Assembly: GCA_902806565.1 (NCBI GenBank)
Contig: CADCXA010000029.1
Span: forward strand, 992,001 to 1,056,000
Source: Hypoxylon rubiginosum
Lineage: Eukaryota; Ascomycota; Sordariomycetes; Xylariales; Hypoxylaceae
DNA: 64,000 nt
Direction: 5' to 3'
The notes beneath the pieces are model-generated. The model was not told where the DNA came from. It did no database searches and worked only from the letters and a program-made list of their open reading frames with translations. Shown here one piece after another: positions 1 through 9,936 of this stretch. Position numbers and translations under genes: made by a program. The first letter of the stretch is position 1; every line of letters begins with the position of its first letter.

Positions 1-946
1 TTCACGACAGAGTATTGCGCGGCTGTCATTCTAGCCATGGTTGATAGTTTGCAATTCTAGGACACCTCATTCTTGTACACGCCCTCTGCCTCCTAGCTAA
101 GTACCTAGGTAGGTAGGGCATATGCACCTCAAATCCATGGTACGTTCATATAACCCAGACACCTATGTTGAAAATTAGGTAGATATGATCTCGTATACAG
201 CTCTTCCAAGAAGTCCTCCCCGCTTAAGATCAAGCCATATTATCCCGAGAACCAGCAAGCCGGGTCAAGTGGAGATCTTAGCTCCAGTCGTGCAAGTCGA
301 TGGACATGCTAATCGCTCTGATCTACTTGGGGTGATTGGACGAACGGGTAAATCGCATGACATAGGCTAGAGTCGAGCCATTGGCATTAAACGGCGTGCT
401 GCAGGCCGCGAGTCACAACTGGCTGTTTATCCAGTAGATCCGAGCTCGGTAGAACTGACTTAGGAATCTGCCATTCATTATGGTCAATTGTCCCCGATCG
501 TCTCGAATGCACATCGATTGACCTCAATAGATAGACATGATCAGGAGGTAGGTTTAACTTTAGGCTCATCTCTTAAGGCGCCATCTAAGGGGTCTACTTC
601 AAACTTCTACCTAGACTTTTCCAAACGACCTCGTTGGCCTACTAATAAGAGCTGCATTTTCAGGAAGGGTAACTCTCAATAAAAAGGCAGGCTAACTCAC
701 TAACACCCAATAATACATTATAAACATGTGTTAGCCGTTGAGTTTCGATGCTTAACTTACATTGTCGTATAAGTCGTCGTACACTGATAGGTTGTAGGTA
801 GGTATGTAGGAGCTAATTACTTACCACGCCTATGGAAAGTTGATTATCACAGGGTCATTATATTAGCTACCAACTTATACATAATCTGATCTTTCAAGTG
901 TAGTTGTGCTGTGTCCCCTGTCTCGCTCTCTAACTCTCCTTAGCAG
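1..946. other. Intergenic, no gene recognised
   Basis: Six-frame reading gives only short unrelated ORFs. The stretch holds copies of a TACCTAGGTA-type palindromic motif that recurs in the intergenic DNA of this window (for example around 102-110). No RNA gene or domain is recognisable. Confidence 0.6.
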
Positions 947-1138
947 CTACTTCTTCTTCTCCTTCGCCTCTTCATTCTGTCTATCGTCTTTCTTTGCATT
1001 CTTCGCCTCCCGTGCGTCGCTCTTTTCCTCTCTACCTTGACAATAGGGACACGACCTATTGTACTTTCGTGACCATGCCATACCACACGGACACATTTCG
1101 AGGTGATCTTTTGTCACACAGCGAGTCCGGGCCGTCAT
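947..1138 (-). CDS. Possible small zinc-ribbon-like protein, 63 aa
   Basis: This is a short ATG-initiated ORF. Its centre carries CPCG followed 13 residues later by CPYC, a spacing that could bind one zinc ion. The last 28 residues are almost entirely Lys, Glu, Asp, Ala, Arg and Asn, a charged tail rather than a fold. I recognise no named family. It could be a genuine small protein, the last exon of a gene whose upstream exons have decayed, or chance. The DNA around it is otherwise non-coding, which lowers confidence. Confidence 0.25.
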   Translation of the reverse strand: MTARTRCVTKDHLEMCPCGMAWSRKYNRSCPYCQGREEKSDAREAKNAKKDDRQNEEAKEKKK

Positions 1139-1895
1139 CCGACAAACAGGACTACGCTATTAACTTGAGTGCTACAAATGGGAGAAGGTTCACCTACCAA
1201 TGGTGGGTTCCGCTACCAGTCATGATAGGCGAGTATTGGGGCTTTAATTAATTACAAGCTACTGACAGGCCTTACCTAGGTTAGAGGATGATACGAATAC
1301 GCTTAGTATTTAGATATATTGAGTAATTATATCTTCGCAAAGGAGTTGGTGATAACCATCTTTGGTTTGATAAATGGTAGGATATTCTTAAATATATATT
1401 TAATTTATTTTTTATAACTACGTATAATCCGTTATTAACGACTTTCTTTTCTAGAGTTATGATAAAGCCAGTTTCAATATTTACTAAGAAGTTGTTTGGA
1501 ATATTGGTATTTAGACTCAATTCTTAGCATTGACTATGATGAACTATTTACTCCTTCATGTTCTGCAATCTGCTTGGAAAAATTGTAGATCAAAGCGTTA
1601 TGTTCTTGCGGCACTTATGGACGAGTCTTGCCTGGCCGTCAAACTGTTTTTCCAGCTTCAAATGCGTTGGACAACTTCACCCAGGAGGTATACTTCAAGT
1701 ATTTTCCAACTTTTCTTTTGTACTGACTTTTTATTTGACTGTAACTAACGGTATCACCGCACCTTCTGGAATATTATTATGGAAGTTATTACAATTAAAT
1801 TTCTTTTTTGGGAGAACTGTCTTAGTTATTACAACCTAGTACACGCCTTCCTACCTCGAGAAGTGTCTTATTTTGACTTCACGCATTTGAACTAA
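1139..1895. other. Intergenic, partly AT-rich
   Basis: About 1300-1530 is clearly richer in A and T than its surroundings, which could be a weakly mutated repeat remnant. The ORFs here do not resemble any family I know. This stretch also lies downstream of the kinase-like gene that ends at 1896. Confidence 0.5.
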
Positions 1896-3158
1896 CTACA
1901 GTTCAGCGGGTGATTCGGGTTCTAGATTTACTAACCGTTTCAACTTGGCTAGCAAAGAGTCCCAGTCTTCATAATAGTCCATCCCAATATTGAAAACCAA
2001 ATCAAAAGCCTCCTTAGGATCTATGTTGAGAGCAGTTTGGACAAGCTTTCGACATATCTCCATACGGTTCATCCTACAAAGAGCAGCAATCCACACTGCT
2101 TCCGTAATATGCGATTTCTCTGTAAATCTCCAATCACCTTTAAAGTCAAGCGCCTTGCCGAGCTCCTCATTGTAGTATGCTCTATATCGCTCTAGCGTTT
2201 CGGGAGAATCCTCACTGTCTGGTGAACCAGGCCAGTCGTACATCAGAGGGTCCCAGTCTCGCGTAATCCAACAAGGATATGTCGCGTATCCAACACAACG
2301 TGGTACCGTCTGGGCAAGGTCCCAGTCAATGAGGCCGGTAACGTTGCCCTGCTCGTCTACCATAACATTTTGCGGATTGAAGTCAGGGGCGCGCAGTACA
2401 AAGCTATCTTGAGCATCGTAGATTGGGGAGAAGGGAAGAATGTGTGACATTATTTTCTCCTGGGCATTTATCCATACATTGTCCTCGGGCGCATGGTCAT
2501 AGCGAGCCTTGACGTAGGCAACCGCAGAGTCGAAAGGACCGGAGGACACAATCTCGAGCTGGCCATTGCTGCCTATAGCCCAATCATAACAAGGATCTGA
2601 GGCAGCCGGCGTAGAGGAGCGGCTTGAAATAGATCCTACCTTGTTAAAAGTAAAGCGAGACAATTGGGGCATGATCTGCGAAAGACTCTTGAGGATGTTA
2701 AGACGGAACTGTTCTCGCGACATGAGCTTGGGGTGCTCGAACCAAACCTGCAGGACTGGTTTCCCTGGTATCCAACTCATACAATAATATGGAGCGCCGA
2801 TTGCATTATCATCAGTCGTGTCAAAATCGTATACTTGGGGTACTGGAACAGTTGTGTTCCGTGCGATTAGACGCAATGTAGCAACTTGGGATTCCATTGC
2901 ACGCGCGGCCGTCTCATTCTTGCCAGATCCCCAGCCCGTGATCGGGAGACGGATTACGAATCTGTGCTCATCAAGCTGGATAAAATGGACGATGTTATAC
3001 GACCCGATGGCGCGGGAGACATACCTAGCAATGGAAGTAGACTTATTAAAACACCGTTTACGAATGTCGGTGGCTAGGTGAATGAGTGACTCTTCCGAAA
3101 TGTCGAGTAGAGGACCGAAGCTATCACGATCAATATCCTCATTCGATGATACGCTCAT
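1896..3158 (-). CDS. Aminoglycoside phosphotransferase (APH)-fold kinase-like protein, 420 aa
   Basis: This single-exon gene encodes a member of the large fungal phosphotransferase-enzyme (APH/choline kinase fold) family. The N-lobe spans about residues 50-135 and ends in a hinge-like segment reading YYCMSWIPG near 124. The catalytic loop is RAPDFNPQNVMVD (about 256-268). It keeps the catalytic Asp259 and metal-binding Asn264 of the HxD...N motif, but the usual His is Ala. The metal-binding IDWD follows at 277-280, then the family's YPCWITRDWDPLMY block. No signal peptide or membrane segment is seen. Many fungal members have no known substrate, so antibiotic resistance should not be inferred. 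The start MSVSSNED is the first ATG of the frame. Confidence 0.85.
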   Translation of the reverse strand: MSVSSNEDIDRDSFGPLLDISEESLIHLATDIRKRCFNKSTSIARYVSRAIGSYNIVHFIQLDEHRFVIRLPITGWGSGKNETAARAMESQVATLRLIARNTTVPVPQVYDFDTTDDNAIGAPYYCMSWIPGKPVLQVWFEHPKLMSREQFRLNILKSLSQIMPQLSRFTFNKVGSISSRSSTPAASDPCYDWAIGSNGQLEIVSSGPFDSAVAYVKARYDHAPEDNVWINAQEKIMSHILPFSPIYDAQDSFVLRAPDFNPQNVMVDEQGNVTGLIDWDLAQTVPRCVGYATYPCWITRDWDPLMYDWPGSPDSEDSPETLERYRAYYNEELGKALDFKGDWRFTEKSHITEAVWIAALCRMNRMEICRKLVQTALNIDPKEAFDLVFNIGMDYYEDWDSLLAKLKRLVNLEPESPAEL

Positions 3159-4030
3159 AGTGTTCTTTTTAACTGGTTGGAGAATCTAGGCCAAGTAGGA
3201 AGATTGCTGAGGTGAACGTTCAACAGGAGCCGGAGAGTCATGTTTAAATATTAGGTAGCTTTCTGGAAAACAAGAGGTACATGTAGGTGATAATGACTTT
3301 GTCTGTAACTTGATTCAAATGATCTTTGTACTGCGTACTGTGGTGAACAACGTACAATGATTGTTAGATCCTGCTAGTACCTAGGCCTAAACAGGAGAAT
3401 GATTGCTCCCCTATAAATAAGAGCAGATTATCTTCATAGAGGGGCGGTCATCTGTATAACGAGATAGCCATTCGTATAACGGGGTTACCGTTTCTTTGAA
3501 AAGGGTATTCTCTTAGAAGAATTTACTCTACCCCTGAAACGCCATTTTATCCTTCAACGTTATTTTACGCTTCCACCATTTTCCGCTATGGCATTCGTTC
3601 GTATCACATCTTACACTATTAGTGGCATCGTCAACTACATATGAATTGCATGTAATTTTTCTTATAAGTTGAAATATTGGGATTCTAACCTCAAGGTAAA
3701 CAGATTAAGTACCAAAGAAGTTAACGATACATAGCCCCTTAGAATGTTACGCTGTAGGTTTGCAGCCCGCGCTCGATAGTTTCTTTACTCGCTTCGACGT
3801 TTCTACATCCACCTAATTGTTCAGTCTGGCTAGGGTCTGCGAACTTAGAAGAGAGGCATGTGTTAGTCTAGGTAGTCCTTGCGACGTCCGTCTTCTTTTG
3901 AGTTCTTAGTGTGTTAGCGATCAGCAACCAATTTATATATAAATCTTTGAACATTCCTCCTCAGTACCTTGCCAACGACCTCATAAACTGTGGACTTTGC
4001 GATAATTGTCAACAAGATCTACTCAGTAAA
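3159..4030. other. Intergenic, no gene recognised
   Basis: This is the 5' flank of the kinase-like gene. It contains loosely repeated phrases (CGTATAACGGGG-like, about 3455-3490) but no ORF of note and no RNA gene. Confidence 0.5.
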
Positions 4031-4035
4031 ATGTT

Positions 4036-4638
4036 GTGGTCGTCGCGATTTACCGGACTGAAGTCTCGCCTGCGTCGAAAGACAACCCCAGAGCCGAAGG
4101 ACCCCTGCCAGATCTCGCCATAGCCTCTACTAAAGTCGGTTCTATTGCAGCTCGTGCCATTCTCACGATCGTTAAGGCTCAAGCTGGCGCGCCTACTACC
4201 AAAGCAACGGCTTGCTCTGCCGTTCATGAGATATCTACTTTGATTATTTCTTTTACTAACGTTATGCGCAATATAATGGTGTGCTCGGTCCTGAACTATA
4301 CCATCAATTCAAGATGCCCTGTGGATTTAAACATGTTTGCAGCCATCGCCTCCTCATGGGCCGATGATTCTTTCATGAGCTTCCTCCCTCGCGAGGCCAC
4401 CTACGCAGCTATTGCTACCGCCAAAAAGGATATCTCACACGCTATTATCGACGTCATTATAGATTATACCGCTACTGCCGAGCCATGTATAACGTCAATC
4501 AAGTCCTTGGAGCGTCTGTTAGTAGTCATCACGACTGTGGCTACCGAGACTGCCCAAACAATTGCAGATACCGTCACTTTCTCTATTGATGACCAACTAC
4601 CACCGCCTTACACCAAAAAGGAGGGAGAAGGAGAAGGA

Positions 4639-4670
<32 letters not shown>

Positions 4671-4842
4671 AGAAGAAGAAGAAGAAGAAGGGGGAGGAGG
4701 AGGAGGTATAAAACCAGTGAGATGTACAAGGTGTAATGCATCAGGTAAAGTCCTATTCCGGGAGTCCCAGCTTTCAAATATGACCCCTAACTGTGTCAAA
4801 GGATTTATAGTTACGAGTACCAACAGACAGCGAGAGACATAG
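4036..4842 (+). CDS. Doubtful ORF ending in a glutamate/glycine tract, up to 268 aa
   Basis: The open frame is long but does not begin with ATG. The first in-frame ATG is at 4264, giving about 193 aa. The middle part is rich in Ala, Ile, Thr and Ser and predicts as helical. The C-terminal part runs through a GAR microsatellite (about 4620-4705) that encodes an uninterrupted acidic tract, followed by a glycine run, and then ends in a CTRCNASGK-like segment. I recognise no family. It may be a real lineage-specific protein, a decayed gene, or an open frame by chance extended by the microsatellite. Confidence 0.25.
4620..4708 (+). repeat. GAA/GAG purine microsatellite
   Basis: An uninterrupted purine stretch made of GAA, GAG and GGA triplets. 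All G/A runs lie on the plus strand. If the surrounding frame is translated, it encodes a Glu-rich then Gly-rich tract. Confidence 0.9.
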
Positions 4843-5310
4843 CGACTTACTGCCTAAATCACCGTCTGGACGAGATCCCTTTTTATCCTCTACAGGATAG
4901 CCGGGAACAAAAAGAACGGCGCCTCTATGCGAGTCCATGAAATAGGGATACTTACGATTTCCAGTCTCCTGCTATTCTTCATTGTTTCATAGAAGGTACT
5001 GTACCTACTTAGATATAGAAATGAGCACCTAATGGCTTCCAAAATAATATAATTTATATTTAATGTGAAATATACTATGCTCGAGTTCTACGAGCTTAAG
5101 ATTACCTATAGCAACTGCCTGCCCAAATAGGATGTGGTAAATATTGATTTATTTCTTAAAATTGGAGAGCTTACGTTTGACGTCACTCGCCTTAGGGTGG
5201 ACCATTTGACAAATCGAGAGCTGACGTTTTATTCCTCATTAATAGCATCGTCGCTTCCTCACCTAATCTACTACTGCCCCCTGCCCCCCCCCTAATTTGA
5301 TCATCGAAAC
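4843..5310. other. Upstream region of the HET gene
   Basis: No ORF is supported here. A run of C residues (CCCCCTGCCCCCCCCC, about 5276-5292) lies just upstream of the HET gene ATG at 5311. Confidence 0.5.
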
Positions 5311-7025
5311 ATGCTTTGCAACGTCTGTCGCGAAGGGTTGGAAGGGATATGGGACTCTTCGAAGACCAAGCGTGTCTGTACCGTTGATGAATGGAAAGAC
5401 TCCGCAGAACCAGGTCCAGAGGTTGACTCTAGGTTTGTATCGAAGACGATCATCTTTGAGGACATAGAGCGACCGGATGCGCCAGAGCGCTTCGTCTTCG
5501 GACATCATGCTACGCGAGAGTCATTCCTGCAGTCTATAGACCAAGGATGCGTCTTCTGCAATCGATTTGCGTTGCTTGAAAAGGATGCAGAGCCTAATCC
5601 TAAGATAGCGAGGCTGGGATATTACTCAGTGTTCGAAGTCGTCCGAAAGCCTACAGCGTTCATGCATATGCACGTAGGAAACCAACGGGGTGGTTTTGAT
5701 ATGATCCCGCACGACTGTACCAACGTTCCTCTACGATATTCGTCTTTGTTTGAACTAATCACTCTACAGTTAGCGACATGCAGTTGAATCTCGACATCAG
5801 CCCTTCCACCGGCGACGAAGCCACGTGGCGCACCATTCAGGGATGGATTACCGAGTGCGTGGAAACGCATGCTTCGTGCAATCGGGGAGGGCCCACTGGC
5901 TACATCCCTAGCCGGCTTGTGGAGCTGAATAACACAGGTGCAGAGCCTACGTTCCGCGTAGTAGAGAAACATCAAGTGGATTCGCAGAGCCAGTACCTGG
6001 CATTGAGCCACTGCTGGGGAGTTGCGTCGGCGAAAGAGCGTCTGAAACTGACTCGCTCTACCGTAGAATTGCTCTCCAAGGAACAACAGCGCTCTACACT
6101 TCCCAAGACATTCCAAGACGCACTAGAAGTGGCCGGAAGACTAGGCATTCGCTACATATGGATAGACAGCCTGTGTATCTTTCAGGACTCCGTCGAGGAT
6201 TGGCGCGCAGAGTCCTCGTCGATGCAGGAAGTGTACGGCAATGCATTCATGAGCATCGCAGCGTTAGGGGCGGAGAAGGACGACGGCGGGCTGTTTTTCT
6301 CTCGCGACCCGGACGAAGTCAAACCTACCGTCTTTAACTTTGGTGTAGACGGTCCTGAGAATCCGCAGCCCTATCGGTTCGAACTGGAGAAAGGCTGGGC
6401 CTGGCGTCTTAGCTTTGAGGATGAACCCCTGACGAAACGGGGATGGGTGGTCCAGGAAAGGCTTCTCCCACGGCGAGTCCTGCACTTTGGCTCAAAGCAG
6501 GTATTCTGGGAATGCCATGAGGGTGCCCGCTGCGAGACTCACCCAAAGACCGTAGACTGCTCCACAGTGCCTGAAAACGACGAGGACGAGGTATCGGAGC
6601 CTGACCATGCTTGGAAAGACCTGATAGGCGCTCCCTATCGGCCTAGGTGTAAGGATGATATATCGCAGCTCTTTTCGGATTGGTACTCCCTTCAGCAACT
6701 CTACTCTAATTGCAACCTCACTGTTCCGAGCGACAAGCTTGTGGCGTTGTCTGGTATAGCGAAAGACATGAAACGGCGTCTTGCGGCGCTCGGATGCCAG
6801 GACACGAAGTACCTGGCAGGAGTATGGAGTCAAAGGCTGCCGCAAGCCTTGGTCTGGAATGTACGCACGGCTGGCCGTCGACCCGACGGATATCGTGCCC
6901 CTTCCTGGTCGTGGGCCGCAATCGACGGAAATCTCAACGTGCACGATTGGAGTCCATCTAGAGACTCCGACATGGAGATACTTGCGTCTGTTGTCGGCGC
7001 GCGGACAACACCTATGAAACCTTAG
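5311..7025 (+). CDS. HET (heterokaryon incompatibility) domain protein, truncated by an in-frame TAG
   Basis: Two exons, 5311-5716 and 5770-7025. The 53-nt intron starts GTACCA, carries the branch site CTAAT and ends ACAG. Removing it joins the two frames exactly. The N-terminus MLCNVCREGLEGIW is typical of this family. The HET domain begins at LALSHCWG (about residue 212) and includes YIWIDSLCI and RAWCVQE-like GWVVQERLLP blocks. HET proteins trigger cell death when genetically different hyphae fuse. The frame stops at TAG (7023-7025, codon 554), yet family-like coding sequence continues in the same frame for 143 more codons, to 7457. The product would therefore be a 553-aa protein with an intact HET domain but no C-terminal region. 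A sequencing error or a cryptic splice removing the stop cannot be excluded, but I found no suitable donor. Confidence 0.85.
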
Positions 7026-7457
7026 GACGAGACTGGAGAGGTATGCGACGGTACGATTACTCTTAATGGCATCCTGCTGGCCGCGAACCTTGGCCCGTAC
7101 GTTAAGACAGATCTGCATATCTTCCATGCTAGTAGAAGAGACGTTGTAGATTTGCGACATCACAAAGACGGTACTTTGTTAGTTAGCATCCAGAGAGACG
7201 GTCACAACCCTATCCGTTCAGGTGTTACATTCGACACGAGCGAAGACGTTTCTACCCAAGCCATATGCTTACCAATCACGAAAACTGAGTCGACCTTCAA
7301 CGGCGTCACGACTTGGTATGTTGCAGGCATTGCCATGATCGAAGTTGATGACGAGACGTATCGACGTGTTGGACACTTCGACATGAGGGTTGAGCGGGAG
7401 AAGGATATTCAATCCATCTTTGAGAAGGCTGCTCGTGAGCAGGTTAACATTATCTAA
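7026..7457 (+). pseudogene. Stranded 3' coding tail of the HET gene
   Basis: This stretch continues the HET frame directly after the premature TAG and stays open for 143 codons to a normal TAA. It starts DETGEVCDGTITLNG, a pattern usual in the C-terminal part of HET proteins. It ends with the YRRVGHFDMRVE block that closes many of them. There is no ATG near its start, so it is unlikely to be translated separately. Counting it, the full-length protein would be 697 aa. Confidence 0.8.
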
Positions 7458-8059
7458 ATCTCATGAAACCAATTTACAAGTTGAAAAGTCCACTCGTTCC
7501 AAAAGGCCCCCGGTAGAAGTTGTTTCTTCTAAGATCTTCTAGAAAGGCTCGTCTCGGAGAAGCCGGCCTATGGCCAACGGTCATGCCCCAACAGCTAGTA
7601 AATTAAAAGGGAGTGCGCTACAGATCATTATAATTACAGCGGGCTATAGCGTATACCTTGCTGTAGTTACAGGGGGGCTATCAGCTCCACCGGGGCGCTG
7701 TGTTTCACATGCCACAATGCGCTATAACTAATAGCGCATTAGCGTATTATAACGCTAAACCAGCCGAGACTACGGGGACCGGTTTGTGACGGCTGCCAAC
7801 TGACCTAGCAGCCCTAGGTGGGAATGCGCTGAAGCCCCTTATACTTATAGGGCCCTTATGCGCTAAAGTTTCTGTATTTACAGGGCATAGTGGCAACTGC
7901 CTTTTACACGGTCAGTTCCTGTTGGCGGTTTTAGGTGATGTTTATGAAGTAAAAATACCTTATCTTGACAGCTCGCGATTCCCTCCCTGGTTGGAAGACG
8001 GGTTATGCAGCTATATATTCCATAGCAACAGAGCACTTTCCATCGCCTCAACCACTGGG
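7458..8059. other. Intergenic with palindromic GCGC-containing sequence
   Basis: There is no supported gene. About 7617-7870 is dense in short inverted repeats, the clearest being AATGCGCTA / TAGCGCATT (7716-7724 and 7732-7740). It may be the remnant of a small transposable element. Confidence 0.45.
7716..7740. repeat. 9-bp perfect inverted repeat with 7-nt loop
   Basis: AATGCGCTA is followed by TAACTAA and then the exact reverse complement TAGCGCATT. The next bases (TAGCGTATTATAACGC) echo the same words, suggesting a longer degenerate palindrome. Confidence 0.8.
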
Positions 8060-8295
8060 CCACCGTGGGCCAAGTGGCCCAATGGCCTAGTGGTTAGAGT
8101 GTGAGAATCCGGCCCCGCCCCGCGCCCGGCCCCTCAGTAAAATCCTCCCGAGGATTTTCGTAAGCCAGGTTCGACCCCCGCCGGGGGACTCGAACCTGGC
8201 TGAGCTTTTGCATTTTTTTTTACTTGTCTCAATCATCTTCATACATATGTAAGTAATCATTATCATCATCATCTTCTTCTTCTTCTTTATTGAAA
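8060..8295 (+). repeat. Pol III-like, tRNA-derived SINE-like element with strong hairpins
   Basis: TGGCCTAGTGG (8083-8093) matches a tRNA A box within a D-arm-like context. GGTTCGACCCC (8168-8178) matches a B box about 75 nt further on, too far apart for an ordinary tRNA. Two perfect hairpins are present. One has arms AAAATCCTC/GAGGATTTT (8139-8158). The other has arms AGCCAGGTTCGA/TCGAACCTGGCT (8163-8174 and 8190-8201) closing over CCCCC/GGGGG. A T-run (8213-8222) could terminate Pol III. A TCA/TCT trinucleotide tail follows. No target-site duplication was found. It could instead be a decayed tRNA gene. No proper tRNA cloverleaf can be folded. Confidence 0.4.
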
Positions 8296-8609
8296 TATTG
8301 ATGATTTCCAGCCATTTGCAACGTTTTTATTGCCTATCGTACTCCGCTTCTCAATGTCAGAGCTCCAGCCTTCTAGCCTTATTACTATATATCATAGAGA
8401 AGGATTATAAAGCTTGACATATTATTATCTCGGGTTATGTTTCCACTTTAGAAGCGAGGTGTCTGATATTAATACCAAGGGGTTCGACCTTGACGTTCCG
8501 TCGTCCAAGCTAATTAATTGCAATAACTGTGGCCCCTCAGACGAAATAACCATCCAAGATATACGGCTTCTCCTCATCGATTAGATATTTTTGACAATTC
8601 ATGATCTTT
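8296..8609. other. Downstream flank of the esterase gene
   Basis: No ORF, RNA gene or notable repeat is recognised between the trinucleotide tail and the end of the esterase gene. Confidence 0.5.
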
Positions 8610-9513
8610 TTAAGCATCTCCGTCATCGGGAATACCGTTAATCTCCGGCGATCTGAAAAGACCCTTTCTCTCCGCCTCAAGCACGGAAGCCCAGTAGATG
8701 TCGGCCATCATAGCGTACCCGGCATCGAAGGGATGAGTTCCATCGGGGGATATGTCGCTGGGTTGCGGTCGACCCGGGAGCCCTTGGTCGTAATGCATCT
8801 CGGCGAGAACCACGGGCTTCCCTTCGGCTTGTAGAATCGACGCAATCTGCCGGATCTGTGAATTCACATTCAAGATGCGAGGTTCTACTTCCGGAACGGT
8901 GTTTGTTATAAGCGTCGACATGACGACTGTAGCTCTCGAGGATGTCGCTAGTAGGTAAGCGACAAAGTCCCGCATTCGCGCTCCGAAGTTGGCTATATCC
9001 CAATTCTGGAGGCAGTCGTTGGTTCCGACGTGGATAACGAAAAGATTCGGCTTCGTCTCGGGAACGATGTGGATCGAATGCTCATGTACTTGGTCGATAC
9101 GATTACCGGGGTATGCTTCGAGGTCGTTGTCTTTAAAATCGCCGAGCTTTTGCGATCCTACGAGATTGACGAGGTTGCCTGCTAATACGAACTTATCGCG
9201 AACAGGCTTACGAAAACCGAGGTTGCCGGTTGAGACGTCACCCCGGGTGATGGAGGCCCCCATAAACATAATACGGAAAGGTATACCATTCGAAATGAAG
9301 GACGGCGGGGGCTGCGAAGTGGTATAGTTGAAGCTGCGATAGGGATGGTACCATCGACCATCTATCCCTATGGCATCGTTGCGAAGGAGAGCTGCGACTA
9401 TTTGAGGGAACAAGCCAAAATTCTTAGGATTGAGCATACATACCCGTAAAGCCGCCTATCAATATCAACGATAGACACAAAAGGAACACCTTCTTCCAAA
9501 GCCTGAAATCCAT
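8610..9513 (-). CDS. Secreted SGNH/GDSL-family esterase (CE3-like), 285 aa
   Basis: Two exons on the minus strand, 9444-9513 and 8610-9397. The donor is a consensus GTATGT and the acceptor is TAG at 9398. A second in-frame acceptor at 9392 would remove two more residues. The short first exon supplies MDFRLWKKVFLLCLSLILIG, a clear signal peptide or signal anchor that is missed if the gene is started at the downstream ATG. SGNH blocks are all present: GASIT (Ser72), a Gly-containing block II near 121, HVGTND (about 146-151, Asn150) and DGTHP (Asp242, His245). This arrangement is typical of carbohydrate esterase family 3 acetylxylan-type esterases. Role in deacetylating plant polysaccharides is inferred from family. 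The gene ends 424 nt from the end of the sugar transporter gene but is oriented the same way. Confidence 0.85.
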
Positions 9514-9936
9514 TTCAGGTACCACCGAGCAGGTTTGTTTTGGTTGAAATTGTTCTTCGGGTCAAGGCAGGCTGTAGAGGACATGTAAATAGGGGGTGGC
9601 GTTCCGTTCAAATGTTGTAAGTAGCGAAATTACAGGATGCAAAGATTTGAAGAGACTTCGTACAAGTGTCACCTTCCCATACATCCAAACTACAATTTTA
9701 AATGAATCTAGTTCTTTCCCGAAATTGTTGTGAAGCTAAACATCATCGGCCATCGGTCATACAAGTACAAGTACAGGCTTGAGAGAGGAGTCACGGGGGA
9801 CTGTTAAGAACTAAGCGGTCTGCCTTCATTCCTCCTCAAATTTATGAGATACTTATGATCCGGCGCTTTTGATCGCTTTTACTCAGCATGGATCAACGAT
9901 ACGATGCGTGTGTGTATTCGGCACGTATCCTAAACG
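9514..9936. other. Intergenic between esterase and transporter
   Basis: No ORF or RNA gene is supported. It should hold the promoter of the esterase gene and the 3' UTR of the transporter. Confidence 0.5.
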
